From Patella vulgata (lineage: Eukaryota; Mollusca; Gastropoda; Patellidae), in contig NC_065881.2 of NCBI RefSeq assembly GCF_932274485.2, positions 80,354,702 to 80,418,701 of the forward strand: a DNA stretch of 64,000 bases, in the 5' to 3' direction. The notes beneath the pieces were generated by a model that was not told where the DNA came from, did no database searches, and saw only the letters and a list, made by a program, of their open reading frames with translations. Numbering within the stretch: position 1 is the first letter of the stretch; every line of letters begins with the position of its first letter. Made by a program: the position numbers and the translations under genes. Below, one piece after another: positions 1 to 11,198 of this stretch.

Positions 1-165
1 AGATCTTAGGGTGATAAACCTATATTTCAAGATTCATTGAAATCGGATAAAAATTGTAACCTGTAGACTGTTCACAAACAATTGTGGACGGACGGACGGA
101 CAGGGGCGACGACAATATACGTCCACATGAAAATGTGGGCGTATAAAAAACTTCTACCGTTTCTT
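1..165 (+). repeat. Dispersed repeat, 3' end, with GGAC microrepeat
   Basis: The stretch runs from a segment like the array at 38630-39640 (ATCTTAG, AATCGGATAAAAATTG) through a GGAC microrepeat to a terminal block containing CAATATACGTCCACATG and GTGGGCGTATAAA. The same terminal block occurs at 2420-2470 and, more worn, near 44400-44430. It is a multicopy element with a conserved 3' end; I do not recognise its class. Confidence 0.6.
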
Positions 166-299
166 GTCTAGATGATCCCGATCCCAAGCGTACGTGTTAT
201 CATACAATAGTGACGTATAAAGGGTTGATTGGTCTAGTGCTATAACATAATAGAGTTTAAACGCTATCATGCATATTATTAAAAGACTTCTTTCTTTGA

Positions 300-381
300 C
301 ACACTTCTACATTTTCTAGATGATCACTTCTACAAAACGCCGCATATTCTTTTGTCAGAGACTCTAAGAATAAGTAGGAAA
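300..381 (+). promoter_or_regulatory. Proximal promoter of gene A
   Basis: This stretch aligns with the sequence just upstream of exon 1 in gene D (47335-47394) and gene C. Shared blocks are GATGATCACTT, CGCCGCATATTCTTTTGT and GACTCTAAGAATAAG just before the ATG. Where gene D has TTTATAAC, gene A has a weak TATA-like CTTCTACAAAA. Conservation among paralogs supports a core promoter plus short 5' UTR. The start of transcription is not visible. Confidence 0.5.
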
Positions 382-3300
382 ATGGAAAAGTTATTGATGG
401 GAATTATCGCTCTTCTTTTATGCAAGGGTAAATGTTTAACACTTTACTTATCTTCAACCAATTAATCAATATGTAAAATTAAATAAAAATTAGAGTATGT
501 TGTTAATTAATATATGATAGTTCAATTTAATGATACCGCAAAATTATAAAGATAAACCATTTTGTTTAATTGTAATAGTACAACTACACGGTATATTTGT
601 CTCAACATGTCTTTAAACTCCATTCCAATCAAATCTAGTAATGAATATGCTAATATGCTTACTTTAAACCTAGTAATGAATATGCTCATATGCTTACTTT
701 AAAGCATGTGATATATTATTTTGATATTCAAATCTAGTAATGAATATGCTAATATGCTTAATTTAAATGAAATGAAATGAAATGGGGTTTAACGTCCTAC
801 TGTTTTGCTCCTAACTGGGCTAATGAAGACGGGCATACGCCATACAGTGTGATATGAGGGAAATTTTGCCCGGACAGCGGCACTACGGCCTACTCTTATA
901 TCGAATTCCAACTGTCAAGGGATCTTTTACGTTCACGCCAATGTGTACACGGGACCTCGGTTTTCGTCTCATCCGAATGACTAGACAGCTGTCCTTGTTG
1001 CTTAATTTAAAGCATGCAATGTATTACTTTCATATTCAAATCTAGTAATGAATATGCTAATATACTTAATTTAATGCATGTAATATATTACTTTCATATT
1101 CAAATCTAGTAATGAATATGCTAATATACTTAATTTAATGCATGTAATATATTACTTTGTCTATTTACACATTATACAAACTGTATTTTATATAAGTTAT
1201 TTCTATAATGCAGTGAGAAATTAAATTAAAAAAACACTTATATTGATATACTACTTCTGAATTTATTAACATGCTACCTTCTCGATACACATACGGATTT
1301 CGTTATCAAGCAAATAATGATATACGTGTATAACAAAAATGTGGTGCAATATATAGATAACAATTGGAAACCATGTAACAGATTAATGATTAATTAAGAA
1401 TTAACAAGATGAGAGAAGTAATAATATGGATAAACAATTACAAGATTAAAGACTGTAATGTATTGATAACAATTAGAAATCAAACTAATAATATAAGAGA
1501 TCAACCAGATGAGAGAAGTAATAATATGGATAAACAATTACAAGATTAAAGACTGTAATGTATTGATAACAATTAGAAATCAAACTAATAATATAAGAGA
1601 TCAACCAGATGAGAGATAGTAATATATAGATAACAATTAAACACTAATTAGCAGGTGAAACCATAACTACAAGATGGAAAGGGTTAACCGCACAGACAAG
1701 AAACTAGGGGAAGGAAACCGTACACTGATAAAAAAAACACACATTAATAGGGATTAACTTGTCTGCGATATCACCTCGGTGGAAGCGGACGTAAAATACA
1801 ACTAACCAACAACAATAGGGATTAAATAAATCCACCCAAAGATTTGGGAGAAAAATGTCCTGAGTCCCTATTTAATTTTGGCCTATGTTGTTGAATTTCT
1901 AGTGCTTCTCGTAGAATTCTATTTTTCAATGTTGATAAATTTCTGGCTAGTATTTCTGTATTCTCCCATTTGATTTTATGCTTTGGGTTTTGGTAGATGT
2001 GTTCTGCTATTGCTGATTTATCAGGTTCTTGTTTTATAACTGCCGTGTGATGCGATGCTCTTTTGTTCTCACCGAAATTGGTCGGGATGTTTCTCCAATA
2101 TACGCCCCATCGCGCTCACATTTTTTTTATCTTGTATACAACACCCTTTGGATCATCTCTTGGTTTATGTATCCTACTTTAACATAGTTTTGAGTGTGGT
2201 TCCGCTGCTGAATACTACCTCTGCGCCAATTTGCTCTGTTAAAATTCTTTTAATATGGTGGCTAGCTGGTCCTATAAATGGGATGGTGATAATTACCGGG
2301 CAAGTTATTGTAACGACATCGGGTGGTTTGCATGTATGCGTCAGAGTTTTCTTCATGGTTGTTTTAACATGCCAATATCGAAAGGAACCGGTAAACCTAT
2401 ATTTCAAGTTTCGTCAAAATCGGATAGGGGCGACGACAATATACGTCCACATGAAAATGTGGGCGTATAAAAAAATAACAAGGTAGGTGTGGGGCAATGA
2501 CTGCGTGGCAACTCCGTGATATGGAACATTAAAAGACTGTTCACAATGTATATGAGTAATATTTCATTTTTCAGTTTGTGTTAGTTTACGAGCGTTTACT
2601 TCAGGCAACAAAGACAACGCTTTTCCATTGGCAAGAAAGGGACTCACCTTTACAAATATCACGCAATTAAGATTTATATTAAAAGCCTGTAACGATGCCC
2701 ATATACTCCTCCAGGAAGACGAAGTGGTGGATCTAGTTGACACTGGGAACTGGGATTTTGCAATAGGATCATACGCAAACTCAAAAGGTGACATTCGATC
2801 TCCACTAGATACTGGTAGAATATACTGTAGCCACTCCCAAGTTCTCTTGGACTGTAACGAGTTTCGGCCATTTTGGATCCGTTGGAAAGGAGGATTGTTA
2901 GAACTTGGAAAAGGGGGTGAATTTGGTACCAACAGGATATGTTTTCATACAATCACTCCTGTGGAATTCAACTATGTTTTCCTATTGACTGGATGGAACA
3001 GTCCTGGCTGCTGGGATATAGGTAAGATATAAATAACATTTTGTACCATCAATCCGAAAGGTCAATCAAATTCATACTACCTCGTATACAACACCCGTTG
3101 CTAACATACTGACATGTAAGTTGTGTATATACAAGAATATTAGCATAGGTGAATATATGTGTTAAAATATTGTGTGATGGCGACAGGCAAAATTTGCATT
3201 TCCGTGATTACATAACACAACTTGGGATACAAGTAGGGTAGTTACATGTTAGGAATAATCAGCAAACTGCTATACTACTATTAAAATCATCGTTGAAACT

Positions 3301-4594
3301 AAATATGCTAACTATTTGGATCGTGAACTGAACAAGTCTACATTCGCTGATTCTGACAAAGGTATACATACATGTATTTCTGATGACGACTATGGTCGTT
3401 GAATATCCTTGATCAAGGTCAAAAACAGACTAACAATTGAAATATTTCTTAACGTTGTTGGGAATGCCCCTGCGGAGTTACCCTCGACCCCAGCCCCTCA
3501 TCAACTACCTCTTTCCCTCGTATGACATAATTAGAAAATGGCAAATTTGACACAGAAACTATTTGTCATAGACAATGTAGAAATATTTCATACTATAAGT
3601 AACATAGAAAATCTTTCATCCATTCGATCATCTGCCGATAGTGCTGGCACACATAGTCGATAATCTGCCGGAATACTTTTAATAGAAGCTAATGATTACA
3701 TTTTTAAAATCGTTTATGCCCCGTCAGACCAGGGTGTTGTTCTTAATGCGCTGCTGTGACCGTACGGCGACCAGAAAATGCACAAGGTCGCCGGCAAACG
3801 TTAACACAACGCGAGAAAATGTCCAAAAAAATTACAAACTTGAAAAAAGTCGCGTTCTCACAGCTTTCCAGGCCAGATCGCAGATTCTTGGGGTTTGTTT
3901 TGAACATGCTCAAGCCAAACGCCGTGACCAGACGATCATTTGCGACCATGGACACGACAGCAGGATATCTGGCGTTTCCACTACGCTTTTACAAGGTTTA
4001 TAACGATCTTGTCGCGTTCTGGGACCATTTTCCGTCGCCTTAGCAGCACAGTAAGAACACCGCCCCTGTCTGATGGGCGTTCTTCTCAAGGACAGAAATA
4101 TCTAAGACATATTGTTCATAATAATAATATATTCCTACCCCGTGTTACTTTGTCTGATAGTTTTAAAATAATATTTGTTGTTATTCCTTAATATTATTAT
4201 AAACTTCTATTGCAAAAAAACCCCACAAAGACAAATTGTTCGTTTATTCCAATGCTTTGTTAATTTTTTTGAATCCAATATCTTAGGTTTTGTTATTGGT
4301 GTTTAATAGAATAGTATTTATCATTATATTCTAGATAGTTCTTCTACAATATTGACTTCCGATTGGAAGAAGGTACCTGGAAACAAAAAGCTTCAGGGGT
4401 TAATGGTGAAGAGTTATCATGCTAGAAGCCAACAGGAGTGTGGTCAAAGATGTATGGCACCTACTGAAGATTTACCATGTGGATGCGTGGAATACAGTTA
4501 TAACAAGTTAACTAAACAATGTTTAGTTGTTGATGAGAGTGAAGATAGTACCATTGTTACAGCTACTGATTGGAGAACATGGCAACTGAAGTAA
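382..4594 (+). CDS. Gene A: secreted FAMeT-PAN protein, three exons (382-427, 2575-3021, 4335-4594)
   Basis: The three exons have GT donors and AG acceptors, all introns are phase 1, and they give an open frame of 250 residues. Exon 1 encodes MEKLLMGIIALLLCKG, a hydrophobic signal peptide that continues into VCVSLRA. Exon 2 is a FAMeT (Methyltransf_FA) domain, residues about 25-165, with the typical ACNDAHILL, EFRPFWIRW and LLTGW motifs. Exon 3 is a PAN/apple-like domain, about 166-250, with five cysteines (ECGQRC, PCGC, QC) and ending WRTWQLK. The product should be exported. FAMeT domains in invertebrate secreted proteins are thought to bind ligands rather than to be enzymes, so no catalytic role is claimed. 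An AATAAA lies at 4684-4689. Intron 1 holds a SINE, tandem repeats and a Penelope fragment; intron 2 holds a MITE. Exon structure is confirmed by copies C and D; expression is unknown. Confidence 0.85.
620..1160. repeat. Tandem repeat, about 76-bp unit, split by a SINE
   Basis: The block AATCTAGTAATGAATATGCT recurs about five times, followed by CTTAATTTAA and ATATATTACTTT. Units to the right are cleaner than those on the left. A SINE interrupts the array at 768-999. The array lies in intron 1 of gene A. Confidence 0.75.
768..999 (-). mobile_element. SINE-1 copy, truncated at its tRNA end
   Basis: The minus strand ends in GACGTTAAACCCCATTTC and an ATTTC-type tail, as in the full copy at 59463-59800. 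The tRNA-like head is missing. A 12-bp target duplication GCTTAATTTAAA flanks it at 756-767 and 1000-1011, which marks insertion by target-primed reverse transcription and 5' truncation. Confidence 0.85.
1408..1625. repeat. Tandem repeat, 100-bp unit, two copies plus a start
   Basis: GATGAGAGAAGTAATAATAT begins at 1408 and 1508, and a worn third start lies at 1608. The first two units are almost identical over 100 bp, so the duplication is young. It lies in intron 1 of gene A and no coding potential is seen. Confidence 0.8.
1862..2370 (-). mobile_element. Penelope-like element fragment (RT end plus GIY-YIG endonuclease)
   Basis: On the minus strand, pieces in changing frames read PFIGPASHHIKRILTEQIGA and SGTTLKTML, like the end of a Penelope-like reverse transcriptase. 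They are followed by YIGETSRPISVRTKEHRI and a stretch resembling AEHIYQNPKHKIKWEN, ALEIQ and PKLN, which is the GIY-YIG endonuclease pattern of these elements. The frame is broken several times and no upstream RT core is present. It is an old 3' fragment inside intron 1 of gene A. Confidence 0.7.
2385..2475 (+). repeat. Dispersed repeat 3' end (second copy)
   Basis: It carries AAACCTATATTTCAAG, AAAATCGGATAGG and the terminal block CAATATACGTCCACATG through GTGGGCGTATAAA, as at 1-165. It lies just upstream of exon 2 of gene A. Confidence 0.65.
3718..4078. mobile_element. MITE with about 40-bp terminal inverted repeats, in intron 2 of gene A
   Basis: The left end (GCCCCGTCAGACCAGGGTG, then GTTCTTAATGCGCTGCTG) is matched in reverse by the right end (CAGCAC, GTAAGAACACCGCCCCTGTC, TGATGGGC). 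The sequence is absent at the matching place in intron 2 of genes C and D, so this is an insertion specific to gene A. The two overlapping open frames inside it do not resemble any protein I know. Superfamily is unclear. Confidence 0.65.
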
Positions 4595-4599
4595 ATAGA

Positions 4600-5180
4600 A
4601 AATGTTTATGACAGCAGATACGCAGATCGATCAATATGATAACTTACGTGAATATAATCTGGTAAATCACATACTCTAGGGAAAATAAATCTCAGATAAA
4701 ATCAACAATGTTTTGAAAAACATAAACAAAAGTAACCAGAAAACATTTTTGTTTTGTTCTTCAACTTCAATAGATTCCAACCCAGACAACACGCGGGATT
4801 TGACCGAACTTTTTTCTGTGAATAGGCTTTTGAAGTATATTGACAAAATAATTGATTTAACTTGACTCACATTGTGATAAATGAATAGTATACTTTCCTC
4901 TGAATTAACTTCTTGCCTATAGATGTAAGTATTGCAGACACAGTGCTTCCACTTGGGAATCATTACGAATATCAAAAACTAAAACAATGGCAAAAATATG
5001 ACCTATATTAACATAATCTGAAACACTGGACATTAACTCAACCCACTTCGCCCCACAACATATTTCCCCCTTTAACCCATAATTATCAAAAAGTTATCTT
5101 CCACGTAACAATCTTAAATTTGTTTACTCCACTGATTGTAGTCTATTACGGATGACTACATTAAACCTAAATTGTTAAGC
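4600..5180. other. Gene A downstream region, no other feature
   Basis: Apart from a possible poly(A) signal at 4684-4689, this stretch is unique AT-rich sequence. The minus-strand frame at 4676-4975 has no recognisable domain. Confidence 0.4.
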
Positions 5181-5181
5181 A

Positions 5182-5498
5182 TTAAAGGTCATCGGAAAAG
5201 GTTCATAATTTTTTTAAATAAAGCAAGTAATTATGTCAACATATCCTTTCCATAAGTATAACACGAACCCGAGTGTCTATATTTCTATGTGCAGAAGGAC
5301 TAAAATGACGTCACGGATTGCTTATTGACGAAAAGTTACGACTACCCACGGAGAACGGCGGAAAATACTACTGTTAAAATTTACCTCTTGCAGGTAATAC
5401 TGACGTTCGGGTTCGGGTTATACTTCTGGAAAGGATGTGTTGACATAATTACTTGCATTACTTAAAAAAATAATTGATGCTTTTCCGGTGACCTTTAA
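5182..5498. mobile_element. MITE with about 100-bp inverted repeats and TTAA flanks
   Basis: The left end reads TTAA then AGGTCATCGGAAAAG and the right end CTTTTCCGGTGACCT then TTAA. The inverted match goes on inward through AATTATGTCAACA, ATCCTTTCCA and CGAACCCGA. A TTAA target duplication is typical of piggyBac-type elements. There is no transposase, so it is non-autonomous. Confidence 0.75.
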
Positions 5499-5525
5499 GT
5501 GTTTTCCTTTTGTATTCAAAGGTAG

Positions 5526-6148
5526 TCAGTCTACCAAATAGCGTCGTGTAATATTTTTATGACTTACGAACTTAAATCCCAAACGTTTACATTGGCATTC
5601 CGGGTAAAAATTAAATCTGCTATTACACGTCCAAATTATGCTCGAAATTACGATTGTGATATTGAACGTTGGATGATTATATTTTAATAAAGCCAATAAA
5701 TTACCTACTTCCTTCTTACAATAAAACAGACTTTTGAACTTTCTAAAGTCGTTAATACCAACTTGGACAAAAAGGTAAATTGGTATTCCATGTGACGACA
5801 AAACATTATGCAATTTCCCAGCTAAACCTGAAATCCGTATACCACTGTAAGAGAGCACTTCAACTTTGTCAACACTACCTCATCTAAGCCACGAATAATT
5901 GAATCTCCTAATATTGTCACGGAACGGTCATAATTATACGCGAAAGACTTTAAACATTTAGGTCCAATATGGTATACTACGAAGTCCTGTGGTAAACCTT
6001 TTTTGTCACGCAGAAATCTCTTTTCGGGGGATACTTTAGAATAAATTATCACCATGAACTCCCAATAAGAATATACTACTACACAAAGCGATGAGTGTTG
6101 GCTAACAAAACGGCCTCGAAAGGAACACTGACAAAATGAACCTATCAA
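5526..6148 (-). pseudogene. SGNH-hydrolase-like region of the DIRS/Ngaro fossil
   Basis: Two overlapping minus-strand pieces show VTILGDSIIRGL (the GDS block with the serine nucleophile context) and VGINDF (the G-x-N-D block), spaced as in SGNH/GDSL hydrolases. Such modules are carried by some Ngaro-type retroelements and are thought to act as esterases, with unknown benefit. This copy is a fossil part of the element around it, not a host gene. Confidence 0.65.
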
Positions 6149-6151
6149 GTT

Positions 6152-7660
6152 CTATTGTTCAATTTTTTTTAAGACAGATGGGATCATACCAAAAGGGGGA
6201 GGGGGGATGTAACAAAGTTCATCTCTAGAAATATTTTGCGAAAACATGTCAACACCTGAAGTGTCAGGGGTTACAAAAGGAGTAACATGGCGCGCTACCA
6301 AAGCATTTGAATCAAGTGCCATCAGATCAACTGTGTGTGGAGTTTGCCTACTATGCTGAACTCTAAACCAAGCTATTTTCGAAAGCATAACATCTTCTTT
6401 ACACAAGATGATCTCTGATAAAGACAAATATATCTTTCAAGATGCTATTTAACGAAGCCGATCTTGGCCCTTGTTTGTTCCATGCTAAAATAAATGATTC
6501 AGAATCAAAATTTACTGTAAATCTTGAATCCAAACAAAGTGTATCTATTGATTTCAGCCTTAGCTTTCTTCGGGATTATAAGTAACCCTATTTCTTCAAC
6601 TTTCCAGTAATCTCCAAAATGTTTAGTAACACCCCCGACTTAATATTACAAGCCCACTTAAATTGTGATGGATCCGTGTAGATATTCAATAATGTGTGTT
6701 TTTCTTCCTTCCAAGAGCGAAAAATCTCCCAAAAGTCAAGAAAACGCCAAAATTCTAATTCTCCCTAAACTTTACAAACATTACGACCAGATTTAAAACA
6801 CGATGAAATAGCGACCGAACACGCAGTAGTAAATAATTTGGCCCCCGGAACTGCCAGCATAGAGATATGCCAGGATATTTCCCCTCAAACGTACGAACTT
6901 ATGTCTTTTCTTTTGTGGTAATATAAAAGCTTTGTTTCTCGGTGTCAATTATGAAACCCAAATATACCATAGAAGTGGATGGTTGCAATTTAGATTTACT
7001 CAAACCAATACAGTAGCCTAACCTGATCACTACACGAAAAGTCGCGTACTAAGCCACCGTTGATTTTAACAAACTATCATTCGTGGGGTACTCTACTGCT
7101 TCCCCAATTAGCCTATCATCAATATAAATCAAATATTCAAGGACCGTAAATATGAGGCAACAGACAGATGTAATAAATGGTATATATAAGCGGAATTTTC
7201 CCACCCAAACGGCAATGAAATGAAATGAAATGGAGTTTAACGTCCTACTTTTCTGCTCCTAACCTGGGCTAATGAAGACGGGGCAAACGGCAATGTGTTA
7301 CATACATAAAATTGACCTTTCCATAAGAACCCCAAAAAATGTCTTGATATATCATTTGCAAACACGTGGTCGTATCCAGACCTGTCGTCTAATTTGGACA
7401 TAAATGAATTTTTATTAATAAGACGCGGCACGTCGTTTAACCAATCACGAGAAATGGGCGAATCTATCATCCAAAAATTTAACAGCCTAAAATCAATACA
7501 TAATCTTGGTTTGGACTGGGGAAACTACACACATGGCTTTCTCCCCACTTCTGCGATCGCCCCAGATATAAGCCGGTTTTGTATCTCAGAGTCAATAAAT
7601 TCCGCAAAACTGTCACATGATTTTGAATTTGGTAGTTGAATAGGCTATGGCTTAACAGAA
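6152..7660 (-). pseudogene. Reverse transcriptase / RNase H region of the DIRS/Ngaro fossil
   Basis: Recognisable pieces on the minus strand are an RT start region (EIQNRLISGAI), the core wording KLDDRSGYDHVFANDISRHF and NTLPF, a later block YLGFIIDTEKQSFYI typical of the RT to RNase H bridge, and VDLMALDSNALVARHVTPF at the end. The wording is DIRS-like rather than Ty3- or copia-like. The region is interrupted by a SINE fragment and is broken many times. Confidence 0.7.
7215..7292 (-). mobile_element. SINE-1 3'-end fragment
   Basis: AATGAAATGAAATGGAGTTT, AACGTCCTACTTTTCTGCTCC and GGGCTAATGAAGACGG match the tail region of the SINE-1 family. Only the last 75 or so bases are present, as expected for strong 5' truncation. 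It lies within the fossil RT region. Confidence 0.75.
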
Positions 7661-7665
7661 TTATA

Positions 7666-9181
7666 CTATTCAAAAAAAGTAGGGGATATTTGATTTTTAA
7701 GTGTTATTAAAGTCACCTAATGAAACTGACGAAGAAACAAATGACAAAATGAAATGAAGTTCACATTCATCGATTTATTCCAAATGATCGTAGTACTAAG
7801 TAAGGCACAGACTGACCATTATAAGGGTAAAATGATACCCGGGGTCAAACAGCAAAGTTACCACAGCATCACAACCAAGTCAGTAACGGGTAAATCCTCC
7901 TCTGTTTGCCAAACAAGCATTGATCCGACGTGGCATACTCCTAATGAGACGTCTAAGGTCATTTTGGTCCAGATTGTCCCATTCCTGTTGCAACGCAGCA
8001 GCAAGTTCTTGGAGATTGGCAGGACGTTGTTGACGTTGACGTAACCTCTGTCCAAGCATGTCCCAGACATGCTCGATGGGGGAGAGGTCGGGACTCAGTG
8101 CTGGCCAAGGTAATGTGGTGATGTTCTGTTGTTGGAGGTAACCTGTAACGATCCTGGCCCTGTGACATCTTGCGTTGTCATCCTGGAAGATGAAATGGCG
8201 GCCATGACGTCGTGCGAACGGCACAACATGGACTGCCAAGATGTTGTCCCGGTAGTACTGGCCTGTAACACGCCCTGCAACAACATGTAAAGCCGTTCTT
8301 CCAGCAACAGTGATGCCTCCCCACACCATAACAGAACCACCCCCAAATCGATCATGTCTGATGACGTTAACGTCTTGGAAGCGCTCGTTTCGACGACGCC
8401 ACACCCTCCTACGTCTGTCCAAAAAATCAACAGTGAACCTTGACTCATCTGAAAACATCACATTGCTCCAGCGTCGATTATCCCAGTGTTGACGATCCCT
8501 ACACCAACGACGTCTTGCCTGAATGTGATGATCTCTCAAACAAGGGATCACGCGAGGACGTCGGGCGCGAAGGTGACCCCTATGCAGTCGATTCCGAATC
8601 GTCTGGCCACTCACTCTCACACCAGTGTCTGTTTGAAGACTGATTTGCTGTGATGACACGATTTCTCAAGGCCAAGGTACGGATAAATCGATCCTGGGCT
8701 TGAGTTGTCGCCCTTGGTCGACCTGAGCGTGGTCTGTCCTGTACAGATTGTGTATCACGGTATCTGGACCATAGCCTGCTTATGGCAGACTGAGAAACAT
8801 TCATCGTCCGCGCCACAACCGCCTGTGTTGTGCCGATCTGTAGCATGCCAAGGGCACGTAACCTTTCATTTTGGGTAAGCCGACGCATATCAAAATTTGT
8901 TTTCTGGTCACTAAAACAATTAAACTGATGTTTCCACCCTGGAATTTAATGCCAAAATGACTGTAACATTCAAAGTCAGAGTCGTGCAAATCTTGGGTTG
9001 GACCCCCATGATGATCCCAAGCATCACCTGCATTCCATGCGGTAGCTATTGGTGCGTTTGGGCGTCACATGTAACTGGAAATGTTTCTTCTGTTAGGTTC
9101 TATAGTGACTTTTTTCGTAGTCATTTGCATATTTTAGTATTATGCCCCCAAAATCAAATATCCCCTACTTTTTTTGAATAG
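7666..9181 (-). mobile_element. Tc1-like DNA transposon, nearly complete
   Basis: It has 33-bp terminal inverted repeats (CTATTCAAAAAAAGTAGGGG at the left, its reverse at the right) and TA dinucleotides at both flanks (7664-7665, 9182-9183), as for Tc1/mariner. Its length, 1516 bp, fits the family. It carries one transposase gene on the minus strand. Nearly perfect ends suggest a fairly young insertion into the old DIRS-like element. A partial second copy lies at 61449-61837. Confidence 0.9.
7880..8888 (-). pseudogene. Tc1 transposase with one frame shift, DD34E type
   Basis: The start at 8888 (MRRLTQNERLRALGMLQIGT) opens a helix-turn-helix DNA-binding half with MNVSQSAISRLWSRY and the AT-hook-like motif RSGRPRATT. 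The catalytic half follows in another frame: FSDESRF (first Asp), FQDDNARCHRA (second Asp) and SPDLSPIEHVWD (Glu), with 34 residues between the second Asp and the Glu. The end NACLANRGGFTRY is normal for the family. Together about 330 residues are covered, the usual length. The frames change at about 8640-8660, near VITANQ, so this copy probably makes no full protein unless that is a sequence error. The gene fills the transposon and runs opposite to gene A. Confidence 0.88.
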
Positions 9182-9279
9182 TATATATGCCACTCCTTTA
9201 AACTCCCCGTTAAACGGCTACAGAAAATTATGAATATCAACTTTATTCAAGATGATGTCAAGTAAATCATAGTTATCTG

Positions 9280-10416
9280 TTAGGTCATGTAAAATCCTTT
9301 GCCATTCTCGTTAACATAGTTATGTAGCCTACCAGCATGAACATTATTTGAATCCCTAAATGACAAGTAATGAATGTCTGGCGGGTGTGTACCTTTAAGT
9401 AAATCCTCAGCAGAGGGTGGGCAAGTCACATCTTTCACAAAACCTTCGAACGAGACCCAATGTTCTTCAAGCACACACCCATAGTTCGGTAACAATCCCT
9501 ACAAGGAATGAACAAATATCAATTATTCACAGAATATCACTACGTGGTTTGAATCGAAGTCAAACAAACTATTTTTCATTCTTTACAGAAAACCTCGCTG
9601 TAGCCATACCCTTGGCAATTGAAACATTTACCCTTCAGAGCACCTTGGAAACGAGACTGGTTTACATTCATGCAAAAACGCGATGGAGCGCCCTGTTGAC
9701 GCATATAACCCGGGTTCTGAAACTGCTACATTTGGGGTAACTGATTTTAGGAAACTTTGTTCTTTTTTTCAAAATTTTCGCTGCATTCGCGGTGGAAATC
9801 ACTGCCACATACTTTCAACATGCGGACTATTTTAAATGATGAGGCCTCTGGATGATGAATGAATACGAATCTACTTCCGGATGAGACGACTTCTTGGCAC
9901 GTTGGTACATCAGGGTTAAAGTCATATGATCGGCAACCATATTCTTTTACCTGCGCAAGCACGACTTCTATCGAACTCTCTGTTATAAACTTCTGTTAAT
10001 CTGCTACCAACTTCTTGCTCTAAAGAATTCGCCTTGTCGTTTTTTGTCTTTTTAGAAACCGACCCCGCCTCAAAGTCCTCGGGGTTTTCTTTCGGTGTTT
10101 TCAGGTGTAAAACAAGGATAGCTGCAACAACTAATTGAAGATAGTACTCTCTTGTGTCTTTTATATTTAAAACTTCTATCGCCTCTTCAATATCAAAATT
10201 TATATCAGACGCGAACCGTTTTAGATCAGTAATATTCAAAGTTTCAATATTCACGTCAGGTGTGATATTGGCTAATTTCTTGGGGGCGATCCATTTTTTC
10301 TGAAAGCCTCGAGAACATCTATCTGTGAAGGGTTTATTACCCCGTTCCATGTGGTTTCTCGACATTTTCACAGATCGTGCGCCTGGCTTGTTGCCGATCC
10401 CAGTGTTTAAGACCAA
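9280..10416 (-). pseudogene. ORF1 (gag-like) region of the DIRS/Ngaro fossil
   Basis: An open minus-strand piece at 9922-10416 (starting MVLNTGIGNKPGARS) is lysine- and glutamate-rich with no sharp domain. Downstream in the same direction come a possible zinc-knuckle-like CFNCQGYGYSEVFC and the phrase RLHNYVNE, which often precedes the RT in these elements. Position upstream of RT and composition suggest a gag-type ORF1. This is inference from order more than from motifs. Broken fossil. Confidence 0.45.
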
Positions 10417-10429
10417 GTGATGTTATGTA

Positions 10430-10800
10430 GTTAGGACACTCCCCTCTTGAAGCAAGGGCCGATAATTCAGTGAATGGTATATCTAGTTATTGTAGTTACT
10501 GTAGGACATTAAGTAATACGCCTGGAGCTACATACGTGTACGTTTAATATCACTTACTGTGTTATACAAGAGTATACACACACGTGTAAGCTGTTATAAC
10601 TTATAAGAATTGTTAAGGTTCAAGTTCCAATATAATGCGTTTCCCATATTTTTCTAGATCCACGATATTTCTTTCGTTCCGTTTTAACTTTCCAATCGCT
10701 TTGTCGTAAGGGTTCGAAATACTCAAGACATAAATTGGCATAAGTTGGGACCGCCTTTCGTTCCCATAGAAATATACGGATCGCCTTAAGTGCACGATTC
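10430..10800. other. Unique sequence, nothing recognised
   Basis: Between the ORF1 region and the next tandem repeat I see only short minus-strand frames (10613-10805) with no known motif. Confidence 0.35.
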
Positions 10801-10810
10801 CACACTTATA

Positions 10811-11167
10811 TACTTTTTTTCGTGCACGATTCCATGCTTATATGATTAATCGTTTAAATGAGCTATTTCGTTTAACTGATTAATTTGTTCGTTTAAAGAA
10901 TTAATTATTTCGATTAATCGATTTAACACGTCAACTAATGGCCTCAATGCTTCACACACCAAATTTGAAAATAAAATATGTAATTATATATTTTTTTCGT
11001 GCACGATTCCACTCTTCTATAATAATTCGTTTATACGAATTAATCATTTCATTTAACGAATTAATTAGTTCGCTTAACCAATTAATTAGTTCGATTAATA
11101 AATTTACGATTTAACACGTCCACTAATGCCCTCAATGCTTCAAACACCCAATTTGAAAATAAAATAG
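10811..11167. repeat. Tandem duplication, unit about 180 bp, TTAAT-rich
   Basis: Two units start with TTTTTTCGTGCACGATTCCA (about 10812 and 10992), pass through a stretch of TTAATTNGTTCG-type subrepeats and end with CTCAATGCTTCA and CCAAATTTGAAAATAAAATA. The subrepeats give many short palindromes. A third worn echo (CAATGCTTCATATCAAATTT) lies near 11660. Confidence 0.75.
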
Positions 11168-11198
11168 TTTGAAAAAAACCCCAACAAAACAATCGTTT

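Larger units (their letters stand above)
5520..10430 (-). mobile_element. DIRS/Ngaro-like retroelement, broken fossil
   Basis: On the minus strand the parts come in this order: a gag-like ORF1 region (about 10416-9280), a reverse transcriptase/RNase H region (about 7660-6150), and an SGNH-hydrolase-like region (about 6150-5526). The RT wording KLDDRSGYDHVF and NTLPF and the downstream VDLMALDSNALV are characteristic of DIRS-type elements; an SGNH hydrolase module points to the Ngaro branch. A Tc1 transposon (7666-9181) and a SINE fragment (7215-7292) sit inside it. No tyrosine recombinase region or terminal repeats were recognised. It is clearly dead, with many breaks, and older than the insertions it carries. 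Confidence 0.75.

Noticed and set aside
2055-2486. 143-residue plus-strand open frame in intron 1 of gene A
   Set aside because: It lies opposite the Penelope-like fragment and runs into a dispersed repeat; it is a shadow.
3692-4191. Overlapping open frames in intron 2 of gene A
   Set aside because: They lie inside a MITE absent from genes C and D and show no known domain.
9922-10416. 164-residue frame as an independent host gene
   Set aside because: Its position and direction just upstream of the DIRS-like RT region make a gag-type ORF1 more likely.
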